Source: Aquimarina mytili (lineage in GTDB: Bacteria; Bacteroidota; Bacteroidia; Flavobacteriales; Flavobacteriaceae). From it: a DNA stretch of 64,000 bases. A program made the translations under genes and the position numbers. The DNA lies in contig NZ_JAERQJ010000005.1 in assembly GCF_016735115.1 (NCBI RefSeq), positions 186,001-250,000 on the forward strand. The letters run 5' to 3'. Below the pieces are notes generated by a model, which saw only the letters and a program-made list of their open reading frames with translations, did no database searches and was not told the DNA's origin. This document shows, piece after piece, positions 28,261 to 35,870 of the stretch. The stretch's first letter is position 1, and each line of letters begins with the position of its first letter.

Positions 28261-30309
28261 TTATGGTTTTTTTACTCTTTTAAATCTTAATAGACTAGCC
28301 CCGTGATGATTTACTTTAATCTTTTGTGATTTAGAAAACTCTTCTATGTTTTTTTGCTTCCATACATCTCTAACCATAAAGTCTCCATTTAACGTAATTT
28401 TTAATTCTTTAAGATCTAACTCCCTGGGTGCTTCATCACCCCAATTAAATTGGTCGATCGGAGTATTATAGTATAACCCCTTATTAATTACCGCTATTGC
28501 AAAATCTCCATTATACAATTGTTTTTTCAATACTACGAAACCGTTAGTATCTGAAATAATTTCTGCCTGACTGCCAAGACGATCCTGATTGATATCTATA
28601 ACTTCACTGTTCTTTAGTAAAGAGAGCGTAAATTTATCTATTTTTTCCAGGTCACACCCTAACATTAACGGAGCTGACCAAATAGTCCAAAGAGTAAAAT
28701 GTGAATATAGTTCATCACCAGATAAATTGTTTTCTCTTGGCTCACCCCAACCTACTTTTCCTAATACTAACATATCTGGATCATTCCAGGAGGATGGGCC
28801 ATTAAACTCTTTCCAGTTTGTATGATATCTTAAAATATCCATTATCCCTTGAGAAAATCTTCCCTTTGAATATCCATTATCCCATATATCTCTAATATCA
28901 CTCGTAGTACGCCATAAATTAGACCATTTTTGATATGATTTCATATCATTTATATCACTAGAATTGGAGATTGAGAATACAATATCTCTATTTGCATTTT
29001 TGATTTCCTTACCCATTCTAGCTAAAGATATAGAGTCAATAGGATTCCAATCATATTTTAAATAGTCTACTCCCCAATCCACGAACTGATCTACATCATT
29101 CTTTTCAAAAGTATATTTCCCGTGTTTAATAAATTTTCGATTTCCAAATTTTTCCTTATCCCAATAACCGTTTATTGAGTCGCTTGATGTTCCGCAATAT
29201 CCAGCGAAAGACGTAATCCAAGGGGTCGAATAAATTCCAAATTTTAATCCTCTATCATGTATTTGTTTCGATAGGTTCTTCATATCAGGAAACATTGCGT
29301 TAGCCCGAATCATTTTCTTTTTGTTATCTCTATTACCTTGCCAAGCATCATCAATAACGATATAGGACCAACCATAATCTATTAATCCTTTATCTACAAA
29401 TGCTTTTGAGGCTGCTTCTATTTTTTCTTGATTTACATTTTTCCCCCAACAATTCCAACTATTCCATCCCATTGGGGGGGTAAGAGAAATATTATCCCCA
29501 ACTACAATTTCAAATTCTTTTTTTGTGTTTCCATGTTCATTCTTTGCTTTTAAAATGATTTTTTTAGATTCCAGAACATCCATTTTTCCTGTAATAATAC
29601 CTGTAAGGCTATCTAAGTTAAGTCCCTTTGGTAAATTATCAACTTCGTAAATTATAGGTTTTTTTCCTGAAGCGGGGATTTTATATAAAAAAGGAGAGTC
29701 TTTCCTGATTCCAAAAATATCCGGTCCATTTATTTTGGGTTGTAAGCTTTCCGAAGGTGTAACTATTATTTTTTCTTCTTGTAAAGGTATATATGGTTCT
29801 ATGGTCCCATAGGATAGAAATTTAGCATTTGCGAAATTGGCATAATCCCTTGATTGACCATCTTTTGCGTCTGAAACGTAAAAAGCTAAAACCTTTATTC
29901 CTTCAATATTGATATCAATGTTTTTTACTTGTCCTTTTTTTAAAACCCCACTTTCCCACATAATTTTCTTATCTCCAAGTATGTAGATTGTTATAGAACT
30001 CATTTCTTTAGCATTATCATCTAAGCCAACCACAGCAGTAAAGGTTTTGGCTTCGCCATTTAGTTCTACCATGTATTTACTCTTTGCATGTACACCAACA
30101 CCTCTATCATACGTTTTGTTGTTCATTATCATTGGGCGCCCTAATATGGATTTGTTCTTCTGAGGAGTTTTCCATCCTGAGGTCATAGAAGAAAGGTCCA
30201 TTTCATCCAGCCATATTTCTTTTGTTTCTTTATTAGCACAATTCATCATAGAAAAAGCTATTACAATAAGAAGTAAAAGAGACGTAATTTTTGTGTAGTG
30301 AGGTCGCAT
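28261..30309 (-). CDS. GH27 alpha-galactosidase-like lipoprotein with NPCBM domain
   Basis: A 682-residue secreted glycosidase. Order: lipoprotein signal ending MMNC (C24), NPCBM-type carbohydrate-binding domain (about 32-170, with YDRGVGVHAKSKYMVELNG), Ig-like putative sugar-binding domain (about 190-270), then the GH27 barrel from 276 (LTPPMGWNSWNCWG). The expected catalytic aspartates are present: nucleophile D420 in DYLKYDWNP and acid/base D471 in WRTTSDIRD. The last ~100 residues form the usual beta domain. Family members cleave alpha-galactosides or alpha-N-acetylgalactosaminides. A glycosidase is unusual inside a biosynthetic cluster. It follows the CBS-nucleotidyltransferase gene by 13 bases and is coupled to yhcH. 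Confidence 0.88.
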   Translation of the reverse strand: MRPHYTKITSLLLLIVIAFSMMNCANKETKEIWLDEMDLSSMTSGWKTPQKNKSILGRPMIMNNKTYDRGVGVHAKSKYMVELNGEAKTFTAVVGLDDNAKEMSSITIYILGDKKIMWESGVLKKGQVKNIDINIEGIKVLAFYVSDAKDGQSRDYANFANAKFLSYGTIEPYIPLQEEKIIVTPSESLQPKINGPDIFGIRKDSPFLYKIPASGKKPIIYEVDNLPKGLNLDSLTGIITGKMDVLESKKIILKAKNEHGNTKKEFEIVVGDNISLTPPMGWNSWNCWGKNVNQEKIEAASKAFVDKGLIDYGWSYIVIDDAWQGNRDNKKKMIRANAMFPDMKNLSKQIHDRGLKFGIYSTPWITSFAGYCGTSSDSINGYWDKEKFGNRKFIKHGKYTFEKNDVDQFVDWGVDYLKYDWNPIDSISLARMGKEIKNANRDIVFSISNSSDINDMKSYQKWSNLWRTTSDIRDIWDNGYSKGRFSQGIMDILRYHTNWKEFNGPSSWNDPDMLVLGKVGWGEPRENNLSGDELYSHFTLWTIWSAPLMLGCDLEKIDKFTLSLLKNSEVIDINQDRLGSQAEIISDTNGFVVLKKQLYNGDFAIAVINKGLYYNTPIDQFNWGDEAPRELDLKELKITLNGDFMVRDVWKQKNIEEFSKSQKIKVNHHGASLLRFKRVKKP

Positions 30310-30322
30310 TAGTATTCATTTT

Positions 30323-31351
30323 TTAATTAATCTCATCTTGAGCTTTTTTGTAATCTTTTGGTTGACCAATGTCTAGCCAGTATTCTCCCATTTCAAAAGT
30401 TTTGGGAGGATTCTTTGAATCCATAAGTTCTTCAAACAAGGAAGGCATATCATAGAATGTGTCTTTAGGGATTCTATTCAGTATTTCCTTTGATAATACA
30501 TATGTGCCCGTATTGATATGGTAGTGATAATCCGGTTTTTCTTTAAGCCCTATTAAGTTTTTTTTATCATCTTTTTGCACAATTGCGTAAGGTATTTGGT
30601 AGGTAAACCTTTTAATGCACATCGTTGCGGGAGAATTATTCTCTTTATGGAATTTCAATAATCCCGAATAATCTAAATCGGTAATAACATCTCCATTGGC
30701 AACAATAAAATCATCTTCCAAATCAAAATTTATTAGACTTAATGCTCCTGCGGTACCAAGCCTCTTACTCTCTTTAACATACTTTATATTTATCCCAAAT
30801 TCTGATCCGTCTTTAAAGTAGTTTTCAATGATTTCTGACTTATAATTAACGCAAAACACAAAGTTGTTGAACTTATGCTTCAAAAAATTATTCACAATTC
30901 TTTCTAGGATTGGTTTGTCATTTACTTTAAGCATTGGTTTGGGGGTTGCCTTAGTAAGATCACCTAATCTCGAACCTAAGCCTCCAGCCATGATCACCAC
31001 ATAATTTGGCTTAAAATTATACTCATAATCATCGAGAGTAATAATATCTATCAATTGATTTTTTTTATTGATAATAGGCATGTGCCTGCGATGAAGCATT
31101 CTTAATTGGTTTATAACTTTTTTTTGGTCAAAGTTTTCAGCAACTTTTATCGGATCTTTGTTTATTATCCTATCTAAGACCGTTACCTTATTAATAATTG
31201 CTCGTCTAATGTCTCCATCCGTAATAATACCAACTAGTTCTTCATTATCATTTACAAAAGCCAAAAAACCTTGCCCTGTTTTATCAAGTATATTGACTAG
31301 TTCTTCAAAAGGTAAATGCTCATTATATTTAATAATTAGTTTTTCTTTCAT
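30323..31351 (-). CDS. CBS-domain sugar nucleotidyltransferase (PtmE-like)
   Basis: A 342-residue fusion: two CBS motifs (about 1-110, with FVNDNEELVGIITDGDIRRA and RRHMPIINKKNQLIDIITLD) followed by a sugar-1-phosphate nucleotidyltransferase domain (about 117-340). The latter has the GGLGSRL loop, TKATPKPMLKVNDKPILE, IVANGDVITD and EYWLDIGQPKDY. This is the layout of Campylobacter PtmE, a glucosamine-1-phosphate guanylyltransferase feeding GDP-linked legionaminic acid synthesis. The GDP preference here is inferred from architecture only. It overlaps the preceding divergent neuB by 23 bases, so the two are very likely partners. Confidence 0.84.
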   Translation of the reverse strand: MKEKLIIKYNEHLPFEELVNILDKTGQGFLAFVNDNEELVGIITDGDIRRAIINKVTVLDRIINKDPIKVAENFDQKKVINQLRMLHRRHMPIINKKNQLIDIITLDDYEYNFKPNYVVIMAGGLGSRLGDLTKATPKPMLKVNDKPILERIVNNFLKHKFNNFVFCVNYKSEIIENYFKDGSEFGINIKYVKESKRLGTAGALSLINFDLEDDFIVANGDVITDLDYSGLLKFHKENNSPATMCIKRFTYQIPYAIVQKDDKKNLIGLKEKPDYHYHINTGTYVLSKEILNRIPKDTFYDMPSLFEELMDSKNPPKTFEMGEYWLDIGQPKDYKKAQDEIN

Positions 31352-32345
31352 TTCTAGTTATGTCTTTTTTCAATATTACCTCATCAAACGATATGTCTTT
31401 AATTGCAATTTTATGTTCTAGTTGATGAATTTTAGTATAATCAGAAACTTTATCAATCATTTTAAAACATACATTATCTTTATTAAGCTCTTCACCTTTT
31501 TTAATATCTTTTGACGCTACGGCAATTTTTTCTCGATTTTTATAAGTTATCTCTTGTTCATTTAAGTTTGAAAATTCTCTATGAATTTCTGAAAAAATTT
31601 CGGTTGAAAGGAAATTGAGTCTAGAATTAATTTTTTTGATTTTATCTTTCGAAACAGCTGCTTCAAAATCTACTCTTTCAATTCCTTCATCAACGGTAAT
31701 ATGTTTTTCAAAAACTCTAGCTCCTAATAGATATGCATAATCATTTGATAAAACTGAAAACTCACTATCATAACTTGAATGGTCTGCATATCCAACAGCT
31801 ATTTTGGGAAACTTTTTTGCCAAAGTTGAAATTTTTTCAAGACGAACATGTTCTATTTTGCTTGGGTATGATTGAAAACCATGCATCAAAACCGAAACTT
31901 GCTGTTGAAAGAAACTTATCTGTTGATTAATCTCTTCTAGTGTTCTCCCACCTGCACCAAGAATCAAAGGAACACCACTTTCTTTAACCTTTTCCTTTAA
32001 TTGTTGATCATTAAATGAAACCGAATGAATCTCCAAAAACTTAATGTTCTTCTTGTATTTTTCTATCAATGTAAATGGTTCAAGGTCCAAAGGCATTATA
32101 ATGAGATCTAACCCAAGATCAATAGCATAATCGAATAACTCTTCCCATTCTTTTTCAGAAAACTCTAACGTTTTAAGAAACTCATATTTAGAATGTTTGG
32201 AAGAGGTCAAGTTATTAATATTAAAAATTACTTGAAATTTTATTCCAGAAGCGCCAGAATCTTTTGTAGCCTCAATTAATTTTCTTGCATATTCTAGCTC
32301 GCCTTGATGGTGAAATGCTGTTTCAGTATATAGATAATAAGACAT
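31329..32345 (-). CDS. Divergent NeuB-family nonulosonate synthase
   Basis: A 338-residue NeuB-like enzyme (sugar plus phosphoenolpyruvate condensation) with a C-terminal SAF domain. It departs from canonical NeuB at the N-terminus: YTETAFHHQGELEYARKLIE replaces the usual AEIGxNHNGD, and LMHGFQSYPS replaces LHCxSxYP. The two His residues expected to bind the metal are kept (GYADHSSYDSE and FEKHITVDEG), as is SGIKFQV. It is therefore probably active, perhaps on a different sugar. It lies 1 base after the CMP-transferase gene and overlaps the PtmE-like gene. It is distinct from the canonical NeuB at 33156. Confidence 0.8.
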   Translation of the reverse strand: MSYYLYTETAFHHQGELEYARKLIEATKDSGASGIKFQVIFNINNLTSSKHSKYEFLKTLEFSEKEWEELFDYAIDLGLDLIIMPLDLEPFTLIEKYKKNIKFLEIHSVSFNDQQLKEKVKESGVPLILGAGGRTLEEINQQISFFQQQVSVLMHGFQSYPSKIEHVRLEKISTLAKKFPKIAVGYADHSSYDSEFSVLSNDYAYLLGARVFEKHITVDEGIERVDFEAAVSKDKIKKINSRLNFLSTEIFSEIHREFSNLNEQEITYKNREKIAVASKDIKKGEELNKDNVCFKMIDKVSDYTKIHQLEHKIAIKDISFDEVILKKDITRNERKTNY

Positions 32346-32346
32346 A

Positions 32347-33153
32347 TTAACTAAAAAAATGAGTTGATTTATTTATTCTTCGCTCCATATCCATTTTATA
32401 TTCTTTAAAAGAAATTATTTTTCCATATGGATATTTAACATCTCCAGTAGCGTTATATGTAGAGTTAATGATGTTGTTTTCCAGAATTGTGCTAATTATC
32501 TCGTTTAATGTTAACCTTAGCTTATCTTTATTAGTACTTTGGTTAATAATTTCTTTAGTACGAATATAGTCTTCTGGTGTATCTACAGTAATAGTGTAAT
32601 TAGAATAATCCTCAGAAAATGGATTAAGAATACCGCATTTATAGTTATCCGGTTCAAACATATAAAGCATTAAATATTCGCTTACCATTGGATCCATTTC
32701 TGAATAACATTTTTTAAGCGCTTCGAATTTCATGATTTCGGCCGAAGCGCCTATTGGAACTCCATTTAATCTCAAATAATCCAAATTGTTTTCCTGCAAC
32801 AGCTCTATTTGGCGATCAATATATTCGTATGTGGTAAATACATTATCTCCTGTAACTCTCAATAGGACATCACCTTTATATTTATCTCCTACCATAATCA
32901 TTCGCTCAATCACTTTCTCAGGAGAACCTCTATAAATATTAACTTTGTTTTTGCGAGCCACATCTTCTAAAATATCGTCTACCTCTTCTGTAGAAGTACA
33001 AATAACAATTTCATCAATTTTTTGAGATAATTTCAATCTCTGAATAATATAATCCAGCATAGAGTAGTCGTCAAAAACATTTCTTAGCACCTTTAGAGGT
33101 AATCTAGTTGAGACGGTTCGGGCAATAATACAAGCAATAACTTTTTCATTCAT
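32347..33153 (-). CDS. CMP-nonulosonate cytidylyltransferase (SpsF/NeuA-like)
   Basis: A 268-residue cytidylyltransferase-domain protein. The nucleotide-binding loop is CIIARTVSTRLPLKVLRNVF (family form: I-x-AR-x-x-STRLP-x-KVL). IVICTSTEEVDDILEDVA, YRGSPEKVIERM and LLRVTGDNVFT follow. It is expected to activate a nonulosonic acid to its CMP form. It sits between the two neuB-type genes (gaps of 2 and 1 bases), so it may serve one or both products. It is closer to SpsF-type proteins than to classical NeuA, so donor specificity is open. Confidence 0.82.
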   Translation of the reverse strand: MNEKVIACIIARTVSTRLPLKVLRNVFDDYSMLDYIIQRLKLSQKIDEIVICTSTEEVDDILEDVARKNKVNIYRGSPEKVIERMIMVGDKYKGDVLLRVTGDNVFTTYEYIDRQIELLQENNLDYLRLNGVPIGASAEIMKFEALKKCYSEMDPMVSEYLMLYMFEPDNYKCGILNPFSEDYSNYTITVDTPEDYIRTKEIINQSTNKDKLRLTLNEIISTILENNIINSTYNATGDVKYPYGKIISFKEYKMDMERRINKSTHFFS

Positions 33154-33155
33154 AA

Positions 33156-34214
33156 CTATTCAAAACTTTCCCAAGTTAACATAGCATCTTTATCAATGTC
33201 ATTTTTAACTGTCCTGCCGACAATATATGATTCTTCATCAGGAGAAATACCCGTTCCAGGTCTTTTAAATAGAATATCTTCGGTTTTAATTTTTTCACCT
33301 TTCTTAATAGCTCTTGCCGTAACAGCACTCCTTCTGAATTTCCCTTTTTTAGCCTCCTCAGCATCCGAAACAATTCGTTGATGGCTTCCTAGAGATTTTG
33401 TAATATTTAAACCTTCTTTACAAATTATTCTTAGCTCAGCCGGATCAGCAGAAATCTCATGATCCCAGCCTGGTAAGTTTTTATCAATGGTAAAGTGTTT
33501 TTCAATAACACATGCTCCGAGTGCAATTGAAGCTAAAGGTATAGAAAAACCTATAGTGTGATCAGAAAAACCTACTGGATAATCAAAAGCCTGTTGTAGC
33601 ATTGTTATATTATTCAAATGAATATCTTCATACTTTGGAGGATATATAGAAATGCAATGTAACAATACAATTTGATCATTTCCTTCAGATTCAATAGTTT
33701 TAATTGCTCGATCAATTTCAGCTAATGAAGCCATTCCCGTAGATAATATAATTGGTTTATTAAATTTTGCCAGATATCTTAGAAACCTCAAATTATTGAT
33801 ATCCATAGAGGCAACCTTAAAAAAAGGAACTCCAAGTTTATCCAGAAGATCTGCCTCTACTTCAGAAAAAGGAGACGAAGCAAATACTACTCCTTTGTTA
33901 TCGCAGTATTCTTTTAATTCAAAATGCTGATCTTCTCTTAAATAATATTTTTGTATCATTTCTTTAAGAGAACCAAAGTGTTTTTTTGGAGAATCGTCAT
34001 ACTTTTGGTTATTATCATACTCTACCTTAGAAACGAGTGATTTTGGAGTCCAGGACTGAAACTTAACAGCATGTGCTCCACAGTCTACAGCAGAATCAAT
34101 CATCTTTTTTGCTAAATCCATGTCTCCATTATGGTTTGCGCCTATTTCTGCAATAATAAAGGGTTCAGAAAAATTATATATATCAAAATTTGGAGATAGT
34201 TTTATTTTTTTCAT
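33156..34214 (-). CDS. NeuB-family synthase (legionaminic/sialic acid synthase-like)
   Basis: Condenses a 6-carbon N-acyl-mannosamine-type sugar with phosphoenolpyruvate to a nine-carbon nonulosonic acid. From ATG at 34214 it is about 352 residues: TIM barrel with FIIAEIGANHNGDMDLAKK, AVKFQSWTPKSLVSK, VPFFKVASMDINN, LLHCISIYPPKYEDI, VGFSDHTIGF and IEKHFTIDKNLPGWDH, then a C-terminal SAF domain. Both metal-binding His residues are present. The frame extends to TTG at 34256, but that overlaps the GT2 gene and ATG at 34214 gives the normal N-terminus. Substrate (legionaminic versus another acid) is inferred from the LegB/LegC genes upstream. Confidence 0.9.
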   Translation of the reverse strand: MKKIKLSPNFDIYNFSEPFIIAEIGANHNGDMDLAKKMIDSAVDCGAHAVKFQSWTPKSLVSKVEYDNNQKYDDSPKKHFGSLKEMIQKYYLREDQHFELKEYCDNKGVVFASSPFSEVEADLLDKLGVPFFKVASMDINNLRFLRYLAKFNKPIILSTGMASLAEIDRAIKTIESEGNDQIVLLHCISIYPPKYEDIHLNNITMLQQAFDYPVGFSDHTIGFSIPLASIALGACVIEKHFTIDKNLPGWDHEISADPAELRIICKEGLNITKSLGSHQRIVSDAEEAKKGKFRRSAVTARAIKKGEKIKTEDILFKRPGTGISPDEESYIVGRTVKNDIDKDAMLTWESFE

Positions 34215-34222
34215 TATTAAAT

Positions 34223-35059
34223 TTATTTTTCTAATAGTTTTGTTTCTTCCCACCAAAAGTGGTTTTGATTTCTATCTTTTTGGTTAATCTTTATCTTTTT
34301 TTCAATTTCATCTACAGGGTTTAACTCTTCTAACAATCTTAATTTGTTGTATAAGTCTTTTCTTTTTATAAAAATGTAATGTCTTTTTTTCACATTTATT
34401 GCGGTCTGTATTCTTTGCAATGACATTTTATCAAACCCAATAGTGTTTGAATCATGTTGTCGATAAAACGTTTGTGTTTTATCTATAAAAAAGGCTTCTA
34501 AATTATCTATTAAGTTATAAAAAATTGCCCAATCAACGGCTAAAAGATCTTCATCTAAATTTATTTCTTTTAAAACCTCTTTTCTTATTCCACTATTGCC
34601 TAAACCCAATACATTTTTATCTATAAGGAATTGTCGAGTAATAACTTTATTTTTGTTAAATCTTGAAGACCATATCTTTTTATTCAAAATTTTATCCTCA
34701 TAAAAACTTGTCAAATCATTAAAAACAATAGGATATTTAGATAAATATTTAACTGATTCTTCTACCCGATTATCTGCCAAATAATCATCAGAATCACTAA
34801 AGACTATATTTTGGTATTTGCTCCTATTTAATAATTCTAAAAGTTTTTGTCTTATTTTTGATGGTGTATTAGAGTATTTATAAACTGTTATGTTTAATGA
34901 GTAATACCTTTCTACAACGGCATCAAAGTTTTCAAAACCGTCATTAATGATGAAAACATCAAATTCTTTATAGGTTTGTCTGCATAATGACTCAAAAAAA
35001 TCATCTACAAAGGCAGTATTAGCCGGAAAAACTACAGAAGCAACAACTGTTTTATTCAT
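34223..35059 (-). CDS. Glycosyltransferase family 2
   Basis: A 278-residue GT-A inverting glycosyltransferase. Seen: VASVVFPANTAFVDDFFESL near the start, FDVFIINDGFENFDA (the family-2 NDG motif), then IVFSDSDDYLADNRVEES with the DxD-type SDSDD metal site at about 91-95. KNVLGLGNSGIRKEVL and FYRQHDSNTIGFDKM follow. The C-terminus ends HFWWEETKLLEK. It lies just after the deletion scar and 8 bases before neuB. It likely transfers one sugar of the repeat unit, possibly the nonulosonic acid or its acceptor residue; the donor is not readable. Confidence 0.8.
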   Translation of the reverse strand: MNKTVVASVVFPANTAFVDDFFESLCRQTYKEFDVFIINDGFENFDAVVERYYSLNITVYKYSNTPSKIRQKLLELLNRSKYQNIVFSDSDDYLADNRVEESVKYLSKYPIVFNDLTSFYEDKILNKKIWSSRFNKNKVITRQFLIDKNVLGLGNSGIRKEVLKEINLDEDLLAVDWAIFYNLIDNLEAFFIDKTQTFYRQHDSNTIGFDKMSLQRIQTAINVKKRHYIFIKRKDLYNKLRLLEELNPVDEIEKKIKINQKDRNQNHFWWEETKLLEK

Positions 35060-35074
35060 AATTCTTTCATCACT

Positions 35075-35205
35075 TCAGCAAACATGTTTACTTAAAGATT
35101 TTTTAAACTTAAAAGTCGAAAGAAGTTTAACATAGCCCAATTCTACCATTGTATCAATTAATTGTTTAATAAGATAATACCACCACAATGATTTACTCCG
35201 ACTTC
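35075..35205 (-). pseudogene. 3' fragment of a lost gene
   Basis: In one minus-strand frame, after a stop at 35204-35206, the codons read RSKSLWWYYLIKQLID and then TMVELGYVKLL through KSLSKHVC to a TGA at 35075-35077. It has the composition of a protein C-terminus (aromatic/basic, as at the end of glycosyltransferases) but no start of its own. It is joined to the neuB remnant around 35185-35200. The family of origin is not recognised. Confidence 0.5.
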
Positions 35206-35229
35206 AGAGATGATTAATGTTTTCTTCAT
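35158..35229 (-). pseudogene. 5' remnant of a neuB-family gene
   Basis: ATG at 35229 overlaps the stop of the acetyltransferase gene by one base and opens MKKTLIISEVGVNHCGG, then IILLNN and a TAA at 35158. The first fourteen residues match the NeuB N-terminal signature (I-x-E-x-G-x-NH-x-G), after which homology stops abruptly. It is too short to be functional and differs from both intact NeuB N-termini nearby, so it is not a recent copy of either. Best explained as the start of a former neuB gene truncated by deletion. Confidence 0.65.
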
Positions 35230-35870
35230 TACTTTTTTTCTTTTGCTGGCACTCCAATTACACAGCTCTCATCAAAGACATTTTTAGTAACCACTGCACC
35301 AGCACCTATTTTGTTTTTAGATCCAATGTTTAAATATTGTAAAATAGTTGCATTGGTGCCAATTAGATTTTCATTATTAATTATTACTCCTCCAGAAATC
35401 ACAGCACATGGGTTAATAACATTGTAAGAACCTATTTTGGTATCATGCCCTATATGCACCCCTCTATTAATATAATTAAAGGAATCAAGCGATATGTCTA
35501 CTGTAAAAACACATCTGGTTGTGATTATATTACCAATTCCTAAAGATACGCTTTCATCTACTATTACATCTGGATGAATTAAATTTGGGAATTCAAAATT
35601 CGATTTTTGCTGATATAATTCAACTATCTTTTTTATTTTTCCTGTATCTCCTAAACCAAAAACAATAGAGACTTTGTCTTGTATATCGTTTAAAAAATCT
35701 GATTCTTTAATGGTGCGATACTTTGTATTTCCTATTTCCAAAGGTTTCTCTATTACTACATCAACAAAACCTTTGAAGTCATAAACTTTTTCAACCTTAT
35801 TAATTTCTTTAATCAATAAAAAAATCTCTTTTGCGGCTCCTCCTGCTCCTATTATATATAATGGTTTCAT
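35229..35870 (-). CDS. PglD/NeuD-like sugar N-acetyltransferase
   Basis: A 213-residue acetyltransferase with an N-terminal Rossmann-like PglD domain (PLYIIGAGGAAKEIFLLIKE) and a C-terminal left-handed beta-helix. Hexapeptides include VSLGIGNIITTRCVFT, YINRGVHIGHDTKIGSYNVI (with the catalytic-type His), and KIGAGAVVTKNVFDES, then VIGVPAKEKK. In legionaminic-type pathways this enzyme (LegH) acetylates the 4-amino group made by LegC. It overlaps the aminotransferase gene by 4 bases, which supports that role. Downstream, its stop codon overlaps the truncated neuB start. Confidence 0.86.
   Translation of the reverse strand: MKPLYIIGAGGAAKEIFLLIKEINKVEKVYDFKGFVDVVIEKPLEIGNTKYRTIKESDFLNDIQDKVSIVFGLGDTGKIKKIVELYQQKSNFEFPNLIHPDVIVDESVSLGIGNIITTRCVFTVDISLDSFNYINRGVHIGHDTKIGSYNVINPCAVISGGVIINNENLIGTNATILQYLNIGSKNKIGAGAVVTKNVFDESCVIGVPAKEKK

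Noticed and set aside
34215..34256. TTG start giving a longer NeuB
   Set aside because: It overlaps the GT2 gene and adds residues with no family resemblance; ATG at 34214 is the natural start.
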